64,000 bases of DNA. It comes from Hyphomicrobiales bacterium. GTDB taxonomy: Bacteria; Pseudomonadota; Alphaproteobacteria; Rhizobiales; Aestuariivirgaceae. The stretch spans positions 2,130,501-2,194,500 of the forward strand of contig JADJVV010000001.1 of the NCBI GenBank assembly GCA_016710435.1, written 5' to 3'. The notes under the pieces are model-generated. The model did no database searches and was not told the DNA's origin. It saw only the letters and a program-made list of their open reading frames with translations. The first letter of the stretch is position 1. Each line of letters opens with the position of its first letter. Below, one piece after another: positions 43,182-51,570 of this stretch. The translations under genes and the position numbers were made by a program.

Positions 43182-44615
43182 TCAGACCCCTTTGCCATCG
43201 CGGCCGATGGTGGCGACGCGCAGCATGTTGGTGGTGCCGGGTGTTCCGATGGGAACGCCGGCGGAGATCAGAATGCGGTCGCCCGGCTTGGTGAAGCCTT
43301 CGCGCGTGGCGATCTCGCCCGCCTTCACGAACATTTCGTCGATGCTCTCGGCATCTTCCGTGAGAACGGTGTGGATGCCCCAGCACAGCGACAGGCGCCG
43401 CGCCGTGCCCGGCACAGGCGTGAGCGCCAGCACGGGCAGGTTGGGCCGCTCGCGGGCAATGCGCAGGCCCGTGGAGCCGGAGCCTGTATAGCAGACGATG
43501 GCGGGCACCTGCAGCGTTTCGGCAATGGTGCGGGCCGCCGCCGATATGGCGTCCGCGACCGTGGGTTCGGGATCGGTGCGCTGGGCATGGATGATGCCTG
43601 CGTAGTGCGAGTCGTTCTCGACCGTCTGGGCCACGCGGTCCATGGTCTGCACGGCTTTCTCGGGCCACTTGCCGCTGGCGCTTTCGGCAGACAGCATGAC
43701 GGCATCGGCACCTTCGTAGACGGCGGTGGCAACGTCGGAGACTTCGGCGCGCGTCGGCACCGGTTCCTCGATCATCGATTCCAGCATCTGCGTGGCAACG
43801 ACAACGGGGCGGCCATAGCGCCGCGCCGCGCGCGTGATCTGCTTCTGCCGCGCAGGCACGGATTCAATCGGCAGTTCCACGCCGAGGTCGCCACGCGCCA
43901 CCATGATGCCGTCGGCAATGCGCAGGATGTCGTCAAGGCAGGTGAGCGCCGAGGGCTTCTCGATCTTGGCCATGACGGCCGCACGGCCCGCCACCAGCTT
44001 CTTGGCTTCCGCCACGTCTTCGGCGCGCTGCACGAAGGAGAGCGCAATCCAGTCGGCACCGATGGACGCAGCAGCTTCCAGGTCGGCACGGTCCTTGGCG
44101 GTGAGGGCAGGGATCGGAATGACAGTATCCGGCAGGTTCACGCCCTTGCGGTTGGACAGCACGCCGCCAAAGATCACCCGCGTGGTCAGCTGCGTCGATC
44201 CCGCTTCGATGATTTCCACGCGCAGGCGCCCGTCGTTCAGCAACAGGCTGTCGCCCACCTTGGCGGCCGCAAAGATTTCCGGATGCGGAAGATACACCCG
44301 CCGTGCATCGCCCGGCGTCGGGTCCGTGTCAAAGATGAACGTGTCGCCGGCGGCAATCCGCACTTCCTTGTCGGCAAAAGTGTCGATGCGGATTTTGGGG
44401 CCCTGCAAGTCGGCCAGCACGCCGATGGGGCGGCCAAGCTTTGCTTCCACGGCGCGGATGTGGGTGTAGAGCGACTTGAGCAACTCGTGGTTCGTGTGGC
44501 TCATGTTGATGCGGAACACATCAACGCCCGCCACGAACAGTTTCTCGATCATCTCCGGACTCGAGGAGGCCGGTCCCAGCGTCGCCAGGATTTTGACTTT
44601 GCGATTGCGGCGCAC
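43182..44615 (-). CDS. pyk: pyruvate kinase
   Basis: The last step of glycolysis: phosphoenolpyruvate and ADP to pyruvate and ATP. The 477-residue protein has KILATLGPASSSPEMIEKLF, RINMSHT, the catalytic lysine loop AVMAKIEKPSALTCLDDILR, GIMVARGDLGVELPIE, TQMLESMI, DAVMLSAESASGKWPEKAVQ and the C-terminal regulatory domain (GDRILISAGVPIGTPGTTNM). It lies downstream of the DUF1036 gene on the same strand with 35 bases between them, an order seen in other alphaproteobacteria. Confidence 0.97.
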   Translation of the reverse strand: MRRNRKVKILATLGPASSSPEMIEKLFVAGVDVFRINMSHTNHELLKSLYTHIRAVEAKLGRPIGVLADLQGPKIRIDTFADKEVRIAAGDTFIFDTDPTPGDARRVYLPHPEIFAAAKVGDSLLLNDGRLRVEIIEAGSTQLTTRVIFGGVLSNRKGVNLPDTVIPIPALTAKDRADLEAAASIGADWIALSFVQRAEDVAEAKKLVAGRAAVMAKIEKPSALTCLDDILRIADGIMVARGDLGVELPIESVPARQKQITRAARRYGRPVVVATQMLESMIEEPVPTRAEVSDVATAVYEGADAVMLSAESASGKWPEKAVQTMDRVAQTVENDSHYAGIIHAQRTDPEPTVADAISAAARTIAETLQVPAIVCYTGSGSTGLRIARERPNLPVLALTPVPGTARRLSLCWGIHTVLTEDAESIDEMFVKAGEIATREGFTKPGDRILISAGVPIGTPGTTNMLRVATIGRDGKGV

Positions 44616-44650
44616 GGGCGGGATTGTTCCTTCTTGGCCGTTACGGGCGG

Positions 44651-45079
44651 TTACTGGCCTTGCGTGGATTTGTCGCCGGACAGCGAGATGGTCCAGTCCG
44701 TTTCCTCGCCGGTATCAACCTCGAAGAATCCGACCTGGGTGAATTCGCGTTCCTTGCAGTTGTCAAACCCGCGGATCGTGAAGATCTTGTCCCGGATGCA
44801 CATCATCGCCTTGCCACCCCACGAACCGCCCTTGTCGTAGTCGACGGCGTAGACGTAGTAATACTTGGCGATGAGGTCGCCCTTCAGCAGGGGCAGGCAC
44901 TTGCCGGGATCGAACGTCCACCAGCCTTCCGTCGCCCAGCCTTCGCGGTCCTTGTAGCCGATGGCCACGCCGACGCGGCTTGAGGTGTTGTTGCACAGCT
45001 TCAAGTCAGCCTTGGCCGGCACGGCAGCAAGCCCGAGGAGCATCATCGCCCCCAGGATACCCGCCATATGTCGCACCAT
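44651..45079 (-). CDS. DUF1036 periplasmic protein
   Basis: A 142-residue exported protein. I prefer the ATG at 45079 (MVRHMAGILGAMMLLGLAAV), which has GGGAGACGAGG upstream; an ATG at 45103 is in frame. The signal peptide ends at AKA. The DUF1036 core follows: LKLCNNTSSRVGVAIGYKDR, WATEGWWTFDPGKCLPLL, YYYVYAVDYDKGGSWGG and MCIRDKIFTIRG. Four conserved cysteines could form disulfides. No function is known. Probably co-transcribed with pyk. Confidence 0.85.
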   Translation of the reverse strand: MVRHMAGILGAMMLLGLAAVPAKADLKLCNNTSSRVGVAIGYKDREGWATEGWWTFDPGKCLPLLKGDLIAKYYYVYAVDYDKGGSWGGKAMMCIRDKIFTIRGFDNCKEREFTQVGFFEVDTGEETDWTISLSGDKSTQGQ

Positions 45080-45284
45080 GCCTCGTCTCCCGGGAAATCT
45101 CATCCGAATCAGCCCTACATTTCATTTTGGAGGTACGCCCGTCAACTTAAAAACTCGGAAAAATCCGAGACTTCTCCACCGCAAACGTCACCTTTCGCAG
45201 CCCCCGAAAAGCCTGTGCACAGCCTGTGGATGACGCCCCCCATGGGGTTTGTGCGGATGCCAGCGCCTTCCTATGTAGAGGGCC

Positions 45285-45581
45285 ATGGACAAATCCCGCC
45301 AGACCGAACTGGAAGCCGCTGCCTTCCGCCGCCTTCTCGAGCATCTCCGCGCCCGCACCGATGTGCAGAACATCGACATGATGAACCTTGCGGGCTTCTG
45401 CCGCAACTGCTTGTCGAACTGGCTCGAAGATGCAGCCAAGGCGCAAGGCGTGGCCCTGACGCGCGACGAAGCCCGCCAGCACGTCTACGGAATGCCCTAC
45501 GAGGACTTCAAGGCGAAATACCAGACGGAAGCCACGGCCGCCCAGAAGGCAGCCTTCGAAATCAACAAGCCGAAACACTGA
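45285..45581 (+). CDS. DUF1244 protein
   Basis: A 98-residue cytosolic protein of DUF1244. The family signature is clear: RRLLEHLRARTDVQNIDMMN, LAGFCRNCLSNWLEDAA and MPYEDFKAKYQTEAT. C-x2-C in FCRNC may bind metal. Function unknown. The 205-base gap upstream has no gene; it holds a short hairpin (CTCGGA 45154-45159 with TCCGAG 45164-45169). The gapR gene follows 21 bases downstream. Confidence 0.9.
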   Translation: MDKSRQTELEAAAFRRLLEHLRARTDVQNIDMMNLAGFCRNCLSNWLEDAAKAQGVALTRDEARQHVYGMPYEDFKAKYQTEATAAQKAAFEINKPKH

Positions 45582-45602
45582 ACAGTCAGGACACGCACCT
45601 TC

Positions 45603-45875
45603 ATGGCCGAGAAAACCAAGACCACCTTCGCGCAGGGGCAACTGCGCGCCCTCGTGGAACGCATCGAGCGTCTGGAGGAAGAAAAGAAGTCGATCGCCGG
45701 CGACATCAAGGAAGTCTACGCCGAGGCCAAGTCCAACGGCTTCGACATCAAGATTTTGCGCAAGGTGATTTCCCTGCGCAAGAAGGACGCCGACGAACGC
45801 CAGGAAGAAGAAGCGTTGCTCGATGTCTATCTCGCCGCCCTTGGCATGCCCGAGACGCGCGAGGCCGCAGAATAG
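45603..45875 (+). CDS. gapR: GapR-family (DUF2312) nucleoid-associated protein
   Basis: A 90-residue coiled-coil protein matching Caulobacter GapR in length and sequence: AQGQLRALVERIERLEEEKK, IKEVYAEAKSNGFDIKILRK, VISLRKKDADERQEEEALLD, and LYLxALG at the end (VYLAALG). GapR forms a clamp around overtwisted, AT-rich DNA ahead of replication forks and transcription complexes and helps topoisomerases; in Caulobacter it is essential for normal replication. It forms a two-gene unit with DUF1244 and ends at a strong terminator. Confidence 0.92.
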   Translation: MAEKTKTTFAQGQLRALVERIERLEEEKKSIAGDIKEVYAEAKSNGFDIKILRKVISLRKKDADERQEEEALLDVYLAALGMPETREAAE

Positions 45876-45896
45876 CGAGCCGCGACAGGCCCAAAC

Positions 45897-45926
45897 AAAA
45901 AAGCCCCGGGAAACCGGGGCTTTTTT
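45897..45926. terminator. bidirectional rho-independent terminator
   Basis: GCCCCGG (45903-45909) pairs with CCGGGGC (45914-45920) around GAAA, flanked by six A on the left and six T on the right. It can end gapR on the plus strand and the DUF882 gene on the minus strand. Confidence 0.88.
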
Positions 45927-45944
45927 CATGTGATTGTCTGATCG

Positions 45945-47612
45945 TTATTCAATCGAGGCGTCGGTCACGTCCGGCGCGCCGGCCTGCGAGAGGCGCAGCT
46001 TGAGGGGCGGAAGGTTGCCCTTGCCTTCGCGGTTGACCAACAGCATGTCGCCCTTGCCCGTGGCGGCCTTGGGAGCCTTGTAGCCCACGATGCCGTCACC
46101 ATCCTGGCCGAGGATCGCCGCACGCGGCATCACATCTTCAAGATTCGCATCGACCTTGGCGGCAACCTGGTCGTCCTGCTGGATTTGCTTTGCACTGGCA
46201 AACAGGCTGTTCCACCAGCTCACGCTGCCACCGTCAATGGAGGCAATGGCGGGTTCGATGGCCGGTGCGGCCTCTGTCGTCTGGTCGCGCAGTTCGGCGG
46301 CGAAGCTCGTCTTCGTCTCCATGTTGGAGATGACGTCGATCGAGTCGTCTTCCGCCATCATGTCGGCATTCGGATCTTCCGTGAGCGTCGCGACGGGAGC
46401 AGAAGCGACAGGCGTCGGCTTCTTGCGGAACACCTGCGATTCAGGCGGCGCACTGGCGGGCTGGATGGTGACGCCATCAAGGTTTCCGGCGGCGGCCATC
46501 TGCATGACTTCGCGCGGCTTGAGGCGCGGCTTTACCACGGCGTCGGCAGCAGCGCTCACCAGCGGGGCGGAAGCGCCATCTTCATCAGCGGAGGCAGAGC
46601 CATCAGCGAGGGATTCAACGGCAGCCGTCTGGGCCATGGAGGCAAGGCCAGCGGTATCGGGATCAACGAGTTTCGGACGCTTGTCCTTTGCGGAGGGCTG
46701 GTCAACGATGGCTTCGTCCAGCGGCGCGGCAGCGCTCACCGTGTCATTGCCGACAGCGGCAGCGTCTTCGCTCCACTGGGCAAGCTGGCCATCGGCATAG
46801 GAGCCCAGCGGCGAGGCAGGCTCAGCCGACTTCTTCTTGCCCTTCTTGCCGGTCACGAGGCCCCACAGGCCGCCTGAACCTTCGCTGTCATCCTCTTCCG
46901 AGGCCACTTCGATCGAGTCAGGCGCAACAGTGCGGTTCTTCAGGCGCTTGCCGACATACTTCTGACCATCGCGGACAAGGCTCGCCATCTGCGAAGGCGC
47001 CATGCCGGGACCCCAGTGGCGGACGTTGCCGGAATCGATGTGCAGGAAGCCCGTCGGGCCACCGGCGGAGCGATAGAAGCCAACGCCACCCACCTTGCGG
47101 GCAAGAGCGCTGTTGCGGATCTTGGCCGTGGACACGTCGGGGAAGAAGAAGTCGATGGCCTTGCCGCGCATGTGCTGGCTCTTGGTCGCAACCTTGCGGC
47201 CGATCTTCTTCAGGAAGGCATTGGTGCGCGGGCTGCGGTAGCCGCAAACGATGTGAATGGGCTTGGTCGAACCGAGATCGGCGTGCAGTTCCCACAGCAG
47301 GTCGAGGGTGCGCGGATCAATGTTGATCGGTTCGTTGCGGCGCCAGTCGCGCATCAGGTGATTGATGTTCTTCATGGCAGACGGAATGTAGCGGCCGTCC
47401 TTCATGTAGGTGATGGTGAGGCTTTCCTTGGTGTGCACGTGATAGAGCGAGATCGTACGCGTCTCGCCGCCAGCCACGGAGGGCGATGCGTCAACGAACG
47501 ACCAGGCTCCAACAGCCAGCGTTCCGGCGATGGCCAGCGAGGCCAATGCTTTGGCAAACTTTTTGCTCAAGGAAATGCGATGTCCGACGTCCGTTACCTG
47601 ATTATTTTCCAC
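45945..47612 (-). CDS. DUF882 (YcbK-like, M15-type) cell-wall peptidase domain protein with long disordered tail
   Basis: A 555-residue exported protein. The GTG at 47612 follows GGGGTGAG at a suitable distance; an ATG at 47705 would add 31 unlike residues. A hydrophobic anchor (ALASLAIAGTLAVGAWSF) is followed by the DUF882 domain (about 50-230): NHLMRDWRRNEPINIDPRTL, HIVCGYRSPRTNAFL, KSQHMRGKAIDFFFPD and GFLHIDSGNVRHWG give the H-x6-D...H-x-D zinc pattern of M15/YcbK peptidases. The remaining 325 residues are low-complexity Ala/Ser/Glu/Asp-rich. YcbK sits beside the L,D-transpeptidase YcbB in E. coli; here a similar transpeptidase gene lies just upstream. Confidence 0.87.
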   Translation of the reverse strand: MENNQVTDVGHRISLSKKFAKALASLAIAGTLAVGAWSFVDASPSVAGGETRTISLYHVHTKESLTITYMKDGRYIPSAMKNINHLMRDWRRNEPINIDPRTLDLLWELHADLGSTKPIHIVCGYRSPRTNAFLKKIGRKVATKSQHMRGKAIDFFFPDVSTAKIRNSALARKVGGVGFYRSAGGPTGFLHIDSGNVRHWGPGMAPSQMASLVRDGQKYVGKRLKNRTVAPDSIEVASEEDDSEGSGGLWGLVTGKKGKKKSAEPASPLGSYADGQLAQWSEDAAAVGNDTVSAAAPLDEAIVDQPSAKDKRPKLVDPDTAGLASMAQTAAVESLADGSASADEDGASAPLVSAAADAVVKPRLKPREVMQMAAAGNLDGVTIQPASAPPESQVFRKKPTPVASAPVATLTEDPNADMMAEDDSIDVISNMETKTSFAAELRDQTTEAAPAIEPAIASIDGGSVSWWNSLFASAKQIQQDDQVAAKVDANLEDVMPRAAILGQDGDGIVGYKAPKAATGKGDMLLVNREGKGNLPPLKLRLSQAGAPDVTDASIE

Positions 47613-47660
47613 GCAACTCACCCCAGGCACCGGCCCGGCTCCCACACACTTTCCGGCCAG

Positions 47661-47694
47661 GACTGGAGTTAAGCAACAGGCTAACTCTAGTCCC
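47661..47694. promoter_or_regulatory. 34-base dyad upstream of the DUF882 gene
   Basis: GGACTGGAGTTA (47661-47672) and TAACTCTAGTCC (47683-47694) are inverted repeats with one mismatch in twelve and a ten-base spacer. The centre lies about 65 bases before the GTG of the DUF882 gene. It could be an operator for a dimeric regulator or, if transcribed, a hairpin in the leader. Confidence 0.55.
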
Positions 47695-47767
47695 GTTTCC
47701 GACATCGAACAAGATTAAGGCTGCTGTGAGGCGGCCTCGCTTAGGGAGAAACATTGCCCGATTATGA

Positions 47768-47782
47768 TTAATTGGGGATTAA
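47768..47782. promoter_or_regulatory. perfect CtrA-type site TTAA-N7-TTAA
   Basis: TTAA-TTGGGGA-TTAA matches the CtrA consensus exactly. It lies in the 189-base gap between the L,D-transpeptidase stop and the DUF882 start, about 156 bases before that start. The gap 47613-47801 holds no gene, only this site and the 34-base dyad. Confidence 0.5.
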
Positions 47783-47801
47783 TGGAGGCGAATCCAAGAC
47801 G

Positions 47802-49766
47802 TTAATCGGCGGCCAGGCCGGTCGTTTTTGACGCAGCTTCGACGATTTTCACGTCGTTGCCGGCACCAAAAGCACGGGCGACGATGCCCCGCGCCCCTTC
47901 CAGTGTCCTGTCCCGCTCGTAAATATCTGGATAATAACGGATTTTTCCGTCAGAATCGGGCCAAGCGGTGAAGTAGGAGAGATAGACAAAGGTGCCTGGC
48001 TTCACCTTGACGTTCTGGGTCTCTCCCGTGGCCAGACGGGATTCGATCTCCTCATCCGTCAGACCCAGCAAAACCTTGGCAAATTCGCGGGGATTCTGGA
48101 CACGTACGCAGCCGTGGCTGAAAGCCCGGCGGTTCTCCGCGAAAAGTTCCCGGTTGGGCGTGTCGTGCATGTAGATGGAATGGCTGTTGGGGAAGAGGAA
48201 TTTCAGTTCACCCAGGGCATTGCTGTCACCAGCCGGCTGAACGACGCCGATTCCGGAGTTGGCCCCCACGCTGCCCCAGCTGACGGAGCGCGACGAAACC
48301 TTCTTCCCTTTGGCATTCACCACCTGATAGCCGATCCGGTCGAAATAGCCCGGATCGCGGCGGAGCTTGCCGAGATATTCATTGATGAGGATGGACTGCG
48401 GCATGCCCCAGGTGGGGTTGAACACCACCGTTTCCATCTCGTCGTTGAAGACGGATGTCTGCGTGGTGGGCCGCCCCACCACAACGCGGCTGGTCCAGAT
48501 TTCCTGGCCATTGTCCATCACCCGGACCATCTGCGCCGCCTGGTTCACGAACACATAGCGGCTGCCAAGGTTCTTCGGCAGCCAGCGCAGACGCTCAAGG
48601 CTGGAGATGATCTTTTCCCGTTCATTGCCGGTATTGTCGGCGTTGAACGACTTCACCGTCGCCGTATCAAGCGACCCGGTCTGGGCGATGCCGGCGCTGG
48701 CCTGGTAAAGCTTCAGGCTCTTGCTCAGCGCCTTGTCCAGAACGTTGTCTTTCTCAATGTCGACGGCGGCCTCTTCTGCCGTGAGGTGGCCAAGATCCAC
48801 CATGCGGGTGCGCAGTTCAGGAATGCGATCGTCGGACTGGCCCACCTTCACCCGCTTGCCCGTGGGGAAGGGCAGGGGCTTGCTCTCTCCGGCGACACTC
48901 ACCTTGGCGAGTTCCGCCTTGAGCTGGGCATATGCCGGATGCTGCGGCGCGAGCGTCTTGAGGTATTCCACCGGGAAGGGAGAATAGGCCAGCACCTTGA
49001 GCGCCGTGCCGGGCTCCACGCCCACCGGTTTGATGTCGTGATAGAGGGAGAGCTTGCCTGGATCAAACACGCCGCCGCTCAGATGCGTGGCGTAGGTGGC
49101 AACTGCCGTGGTCAACGCCACGTCGAACTGGGCGGCCGCGATGTTGCTGCCGGCAATCTGGCCATCGATGTCGTCAAAGCCCGTAAAGCCCGCCGGGATG
49201 TAGCGGGCGGGTTCCAGGCCATCTTCGGAGGACGACTTGAGCAAGGCGAGAACAGACTTGGCGCGGTCGGAAACAGCACCGTTGCTCAGCCACAGCGGAC
49301 GAAACTTGCTGTCCCGGTAAAGGGCGATCACGCCGTCGCGGACCTTCTGGTCGGCGCGGATGGGGGTCTTGCTGTCGGCCAGAACGATGCGGATCGCTTC
49401 GCCCGCAACACCTTCGGCCGGCATCGGGATCAGTCCCTTGTCCGCCACCGGCTGCAGCCGCGGCAAGACATAGGCAACATTGCCCATGCCGAAACCGGGA
49501 ATGGGTTCCGGATCGCTGTAATCAGGAATGATCGCTTTTTTCTTGATGCGCGCTTCCTTGGAAGGTTTGCGCTTCACCAGGACGCCTTCGTCGTCAAGCC
49601 ACCACTGGCGGCGCTGTTCAGCTTCAAACCTGCGCCGTTCAGCGCGGGCCTTGCGCTCGGCCTTGGTGCCGAAGAGCGCATCGAAGAAACCCCCGGCCTG
49701 CGCAGGCGGCGTGACAATCGCAAGGGCTGCGAGAACAGCTGCGGCTTTGATGATACGCGTATCCAT
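47802..49766 (-). CDS. L,D-transpeptidase (YcbB/LdtD-like)
   Basis: A periplasmic enzyme that makes 3-3 peptide cross-links in peptidoglycan. The 654-residue protein has a signal peptide (IIKAAAVLAALAIVTPPAQA), a basic segment, a scaffold with a peptidoglycan-binding-like part (about 120-400, including SSEDGLEPARYIP), and the YkuD catalytic domain (about 400-600): SIYMHDTPNRELF and RRAFSHGCVRVQNPREFA with the nucleophilic cysteine in S-H-G-C-V-R near residue 553. The overall layout with the catalytic domain at the end is that of YcbB. The DUF882 gene follows downstream on the same strand. Confidence 0.92.
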   Translation of the reverse strand: MDTRIIKAAAVLAALAIVTPPAQAGGFFDALFGTKAERKARAERRRFEAEQRRQWWLDDEGVLVKRKPSKEARIKKKAIIPDYSDPEPIPGFGMGNVAYVLPRLQPVADKGLIPMPAEGVAGEAIRIVLADSKTPIRADQKVRDGVIALYRDSKFRPLWLSNGAVSDRAKSVLALLKSSSEDGLEPARYIPAGFTGFDDIDGQIAGSNIAAAQFDVALTTAVATYATHLSGGVFDPGKLSLYHDIKPVGVEPGTALKVLAYSPFPVEYLKTLAPQHPAYAQLKAELAKVSVAGESKPLPFPTGKRVKVGQSDDRIPELRTRMVDLGHLTAEEAAVDIEKDNVLDKALSKSLKLYQASAGIAQTGSLDTATVKSFNADNTGNEREKIISSLERLRWLPKNLGSRYVFVNQAAQMVRVMDNGQEIWTSRVVVGRPTTQTSVFNDEMETVVFNPTWGMPQSILINEYLGKLRRDPGYFDRIGYQVVNAKGKKVSSRSVSWGSVGANSGIGVVQPAGDSNALGELKFLFPNSHSIYMHDTPNRELFAENRRAFSHGCVRVQNPREFAKVLLGLTDEEIESRLATGETQNVKVKPGTFVYLSYFTAWPDSDGKIRYYPDIYERDRTLEGARGIVARAFGAGNDVKIVEAASKTTGLAAD

Positions 49767-49867
49767 GGCGACTCCCCGGGGCGAAGTTTCATAGACTCCG
49801 ACTTGCGGCTTTGCAATGACCGCACCGCAATGCCGGACTACAAATTTGCGTGGGAGTAGATGTGGGG

Positions 49868-51346
49868 TTAGCCTGCGGCTTCTTCCAGACCGAGATCGCG
49901 CATCTTTCGATAAAGGGTGGAGCGCCCAATGCCCAGTTTGCGGGCAACTTCAGACATCTGCCCACGGTAGCGGTGCAATGCCAGCTTGATCATGTCGGCT
50001 TCGACATCTTCCAGTTTGCGGATATGTCCGCCGTCGGTCACAACCGGAATGCCGAGCGCAGTTCCATCGCTCACTTCGGTGCCGCCCCGGCGCACCGGCT
50101 GCTGCGCGGGGGGAACCGGCACGGGCATCACCGGTGCTGCGGGAACCATGATTTCATAGCCATCCACCAGCGATGCAATCTGGGGGAAATCCTCGATTCC
50201 GAGATGATCGCCCTCGCACAACACGATGGCGCGGAACACGGTGTTCTCAAGCTGGCGCACGTTGCCAGGCCAGGCATAGGCCATCAGCATGACAAGCGCT
50301 TCCGGCTTGATGCCGCGCACCTTGCGGCCTTCCTCGGCTGCAAGTTTGGTGATGAAGTGATTGACCAGCGCTGGAATGTCGTCCTTCCGGTCGCGGAGTG
50401 GTGGCACCATGATGGGGAACACGTTCAGACGGTAATACAAATCCTCGCGGAACTGCCCGGCCTTCACCATCTCGATCATGTTGCGGTTGGTGGCGGAAAC
50501 AATGCGCACGTTGACTTTCACAGGACGGCGCGACCCCACCGGATCAACTTCGCCTTCCTGGATGGCGCGCAGGAGCTTCACCTGCATGTCGAGGGGGAGG
50601 TCTGCCACCTCGTCGAGAAACAGCGTGCCGCCATCGGCTTCCTGGAATTTGCCCATGTGCTTGGCGGTGGCGCCGGTGAAGGAACCCTTTTCGTGGCCGA
50701 ACAGCGTGGATTCGACGAGGTTCTCCGGAATGGCTCCGCAATTGACCGCGACAAAGGCGCGGCCCGCGCGGTCGCTCTCGCCCTGGATGGCGCGGGCGAT
50801 CATTTCCTTGCCCACACCGGATTCACCCTCGATGAGGATCGGAATGGTGGAGGCAGCGCCCCGCTTGCCGAGCCGCATGACATTGGCCATGGCGGGCGAC
50901 GAGGCGATGAGGTCGGCAAAGGACAGGGCGCCCGTGACCTTCTTGTTCAGCCGCTTCACCTCTTCGGTGAGGGCATTGACCTTGAGAAGATTCTGGATGG
51001 AAACCTTGAGGCGTTCCGGCGACACGGGTTTTACCACGAAATCATCCGCACCGGCGCGCATGGCCTTGATCACGGTTTCGATGGAGCCCTGCGACGTCTG
51101 CACGATGACGGGAAGGTCACCGCGCACGCCCTGCAATTTTTCGAGGAATTCGATGCCGTCCATCTCGGGCATCACGAGGTCGAGAATGACAAGCTCATAA
51201 GTGCCACCCTGGGGGCCACGCAGCGCCTCAAGGGCGCGCAGCCCGCTGTCGGCGGTGGTCACATCGAATCCGAAGCGCTTCACCATTTCTTCGAGAATGC
51301 GGCGTTGTGCGGGTTCGTCTTCGACAATCAGGACGCGGGCGGCCAT
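49868..51346 (-). CDS. sigma-54-dependent response regulator, NtrC type
   Basis: A 492-residue transcription activator. Receiver domain 1-120 with the phospho-acceptor D56 in LVILDLVMPEMDGIEFLEKL; AAA+ domain about 145-385 with Walker A GESGVGKEMIARAI, the sigma-54 contact loop GSFTGA in EKGSFTGATAKHMGKF (a serine replaces the usual Ala/Ala-like second residue, a known variant), and Walker B GGTLFLDEVADLP; C-terminal Fis-type helix-turn-helix about 450-492 (MSEVARKLGIGRSTLYRKMR). Its cognate kinase is not adjacent. It follows no gene in an operon; the next minus-strand gene (L,D-transpeptidase) begins about 100 bases downstream. Confidence 0.93.
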   Translation of the reverse strand: MAARVLIVEDEPAQRRILEEMVKRFGFDVTTADSGLRALEALRGPQGGTYELVILDLVMPEMDGIEFLEKLQGVRGDLPVIVQTSQGSIETVIKAMRAGADDFVVKPVSPERLKVSIQNLLKVNALTEEVKRLNKKVTGALSFADLIASSPAMANVMRLGKRGAASTIPILIEGESGVGKEMIARAIQGESDRAGRAFVAVNCGAIPENLVESTLFGHEKGSFTGATAKHMGKFQEADGGTLFLDEVADLPLDMQVKLLRAIQEGEVDPVGSRRPVKVNVRIVSATNRNMIEMVKAGQFREDLYYRLNVFPIMVPPLRDRKDDIPALVNHFITKLAAEEGRKVRGIKPEALVMLMAYAWPGNVRQLENTVFRAIVLCEGDHLGIEDFPQIASLVDGYEIMVPAAPVMPVPVPPAQQPVRRGGTEVSDGTALGIPVVTDGGHIRKLEDVEADMIKLALHRYRGQMSEVARKLGIGRSTLYRKMRDLGLEEAAG

Positions 51347-51433
51347 TCCAGATTACATCTCACTGACAAAGTTTATCGGATGCGGTTTCTCTTGTCCGCT
51401 TGGGGACGTGCCCCGATTTGTGGCAGGGAAGGG

Positions 51434-51448
51434 TAAATTCCGTCTTAA
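51434..51448. promoter_or_regulatory. possible degenerate CtrA-type site
   Basis: TAAA-N7-TTAA, one mismatch from the CtrA consensus, in the 224-base divergent region (51347-51570) between the NtrC-type regulator and pepF. I see nothing else in that region. Confidence 0.25.
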
Positions 51449-51570
51449 CAGCCTTGCCCAATTGGGGACAAAGCTGACGTTTTCCCACATGGATTGCCGC
51501 CGTTGTCTTGGCGCATTTCCTCCGCCATATGCAGCGGAAACTGCACTCTTATTGCTCCAAGGACCCCGCG

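Noticed and set aside
45214..45233. TGTGCACAG and TGTGGATGA, resembling DnaA boxes, before DUF1244-gapR
   Set aside because: Each differs from the TGTGGATAA form and there are only two; no AT-rich unwinding region or replication gene is near, so I do not call an origin.
48114..51436. Long plus-strand frames opposite the L,D-transpeptidase and the NtrC-type regulator
   Set aside because: Both real genes are certain from catalytic motifs; the opposite frames carry no domains.
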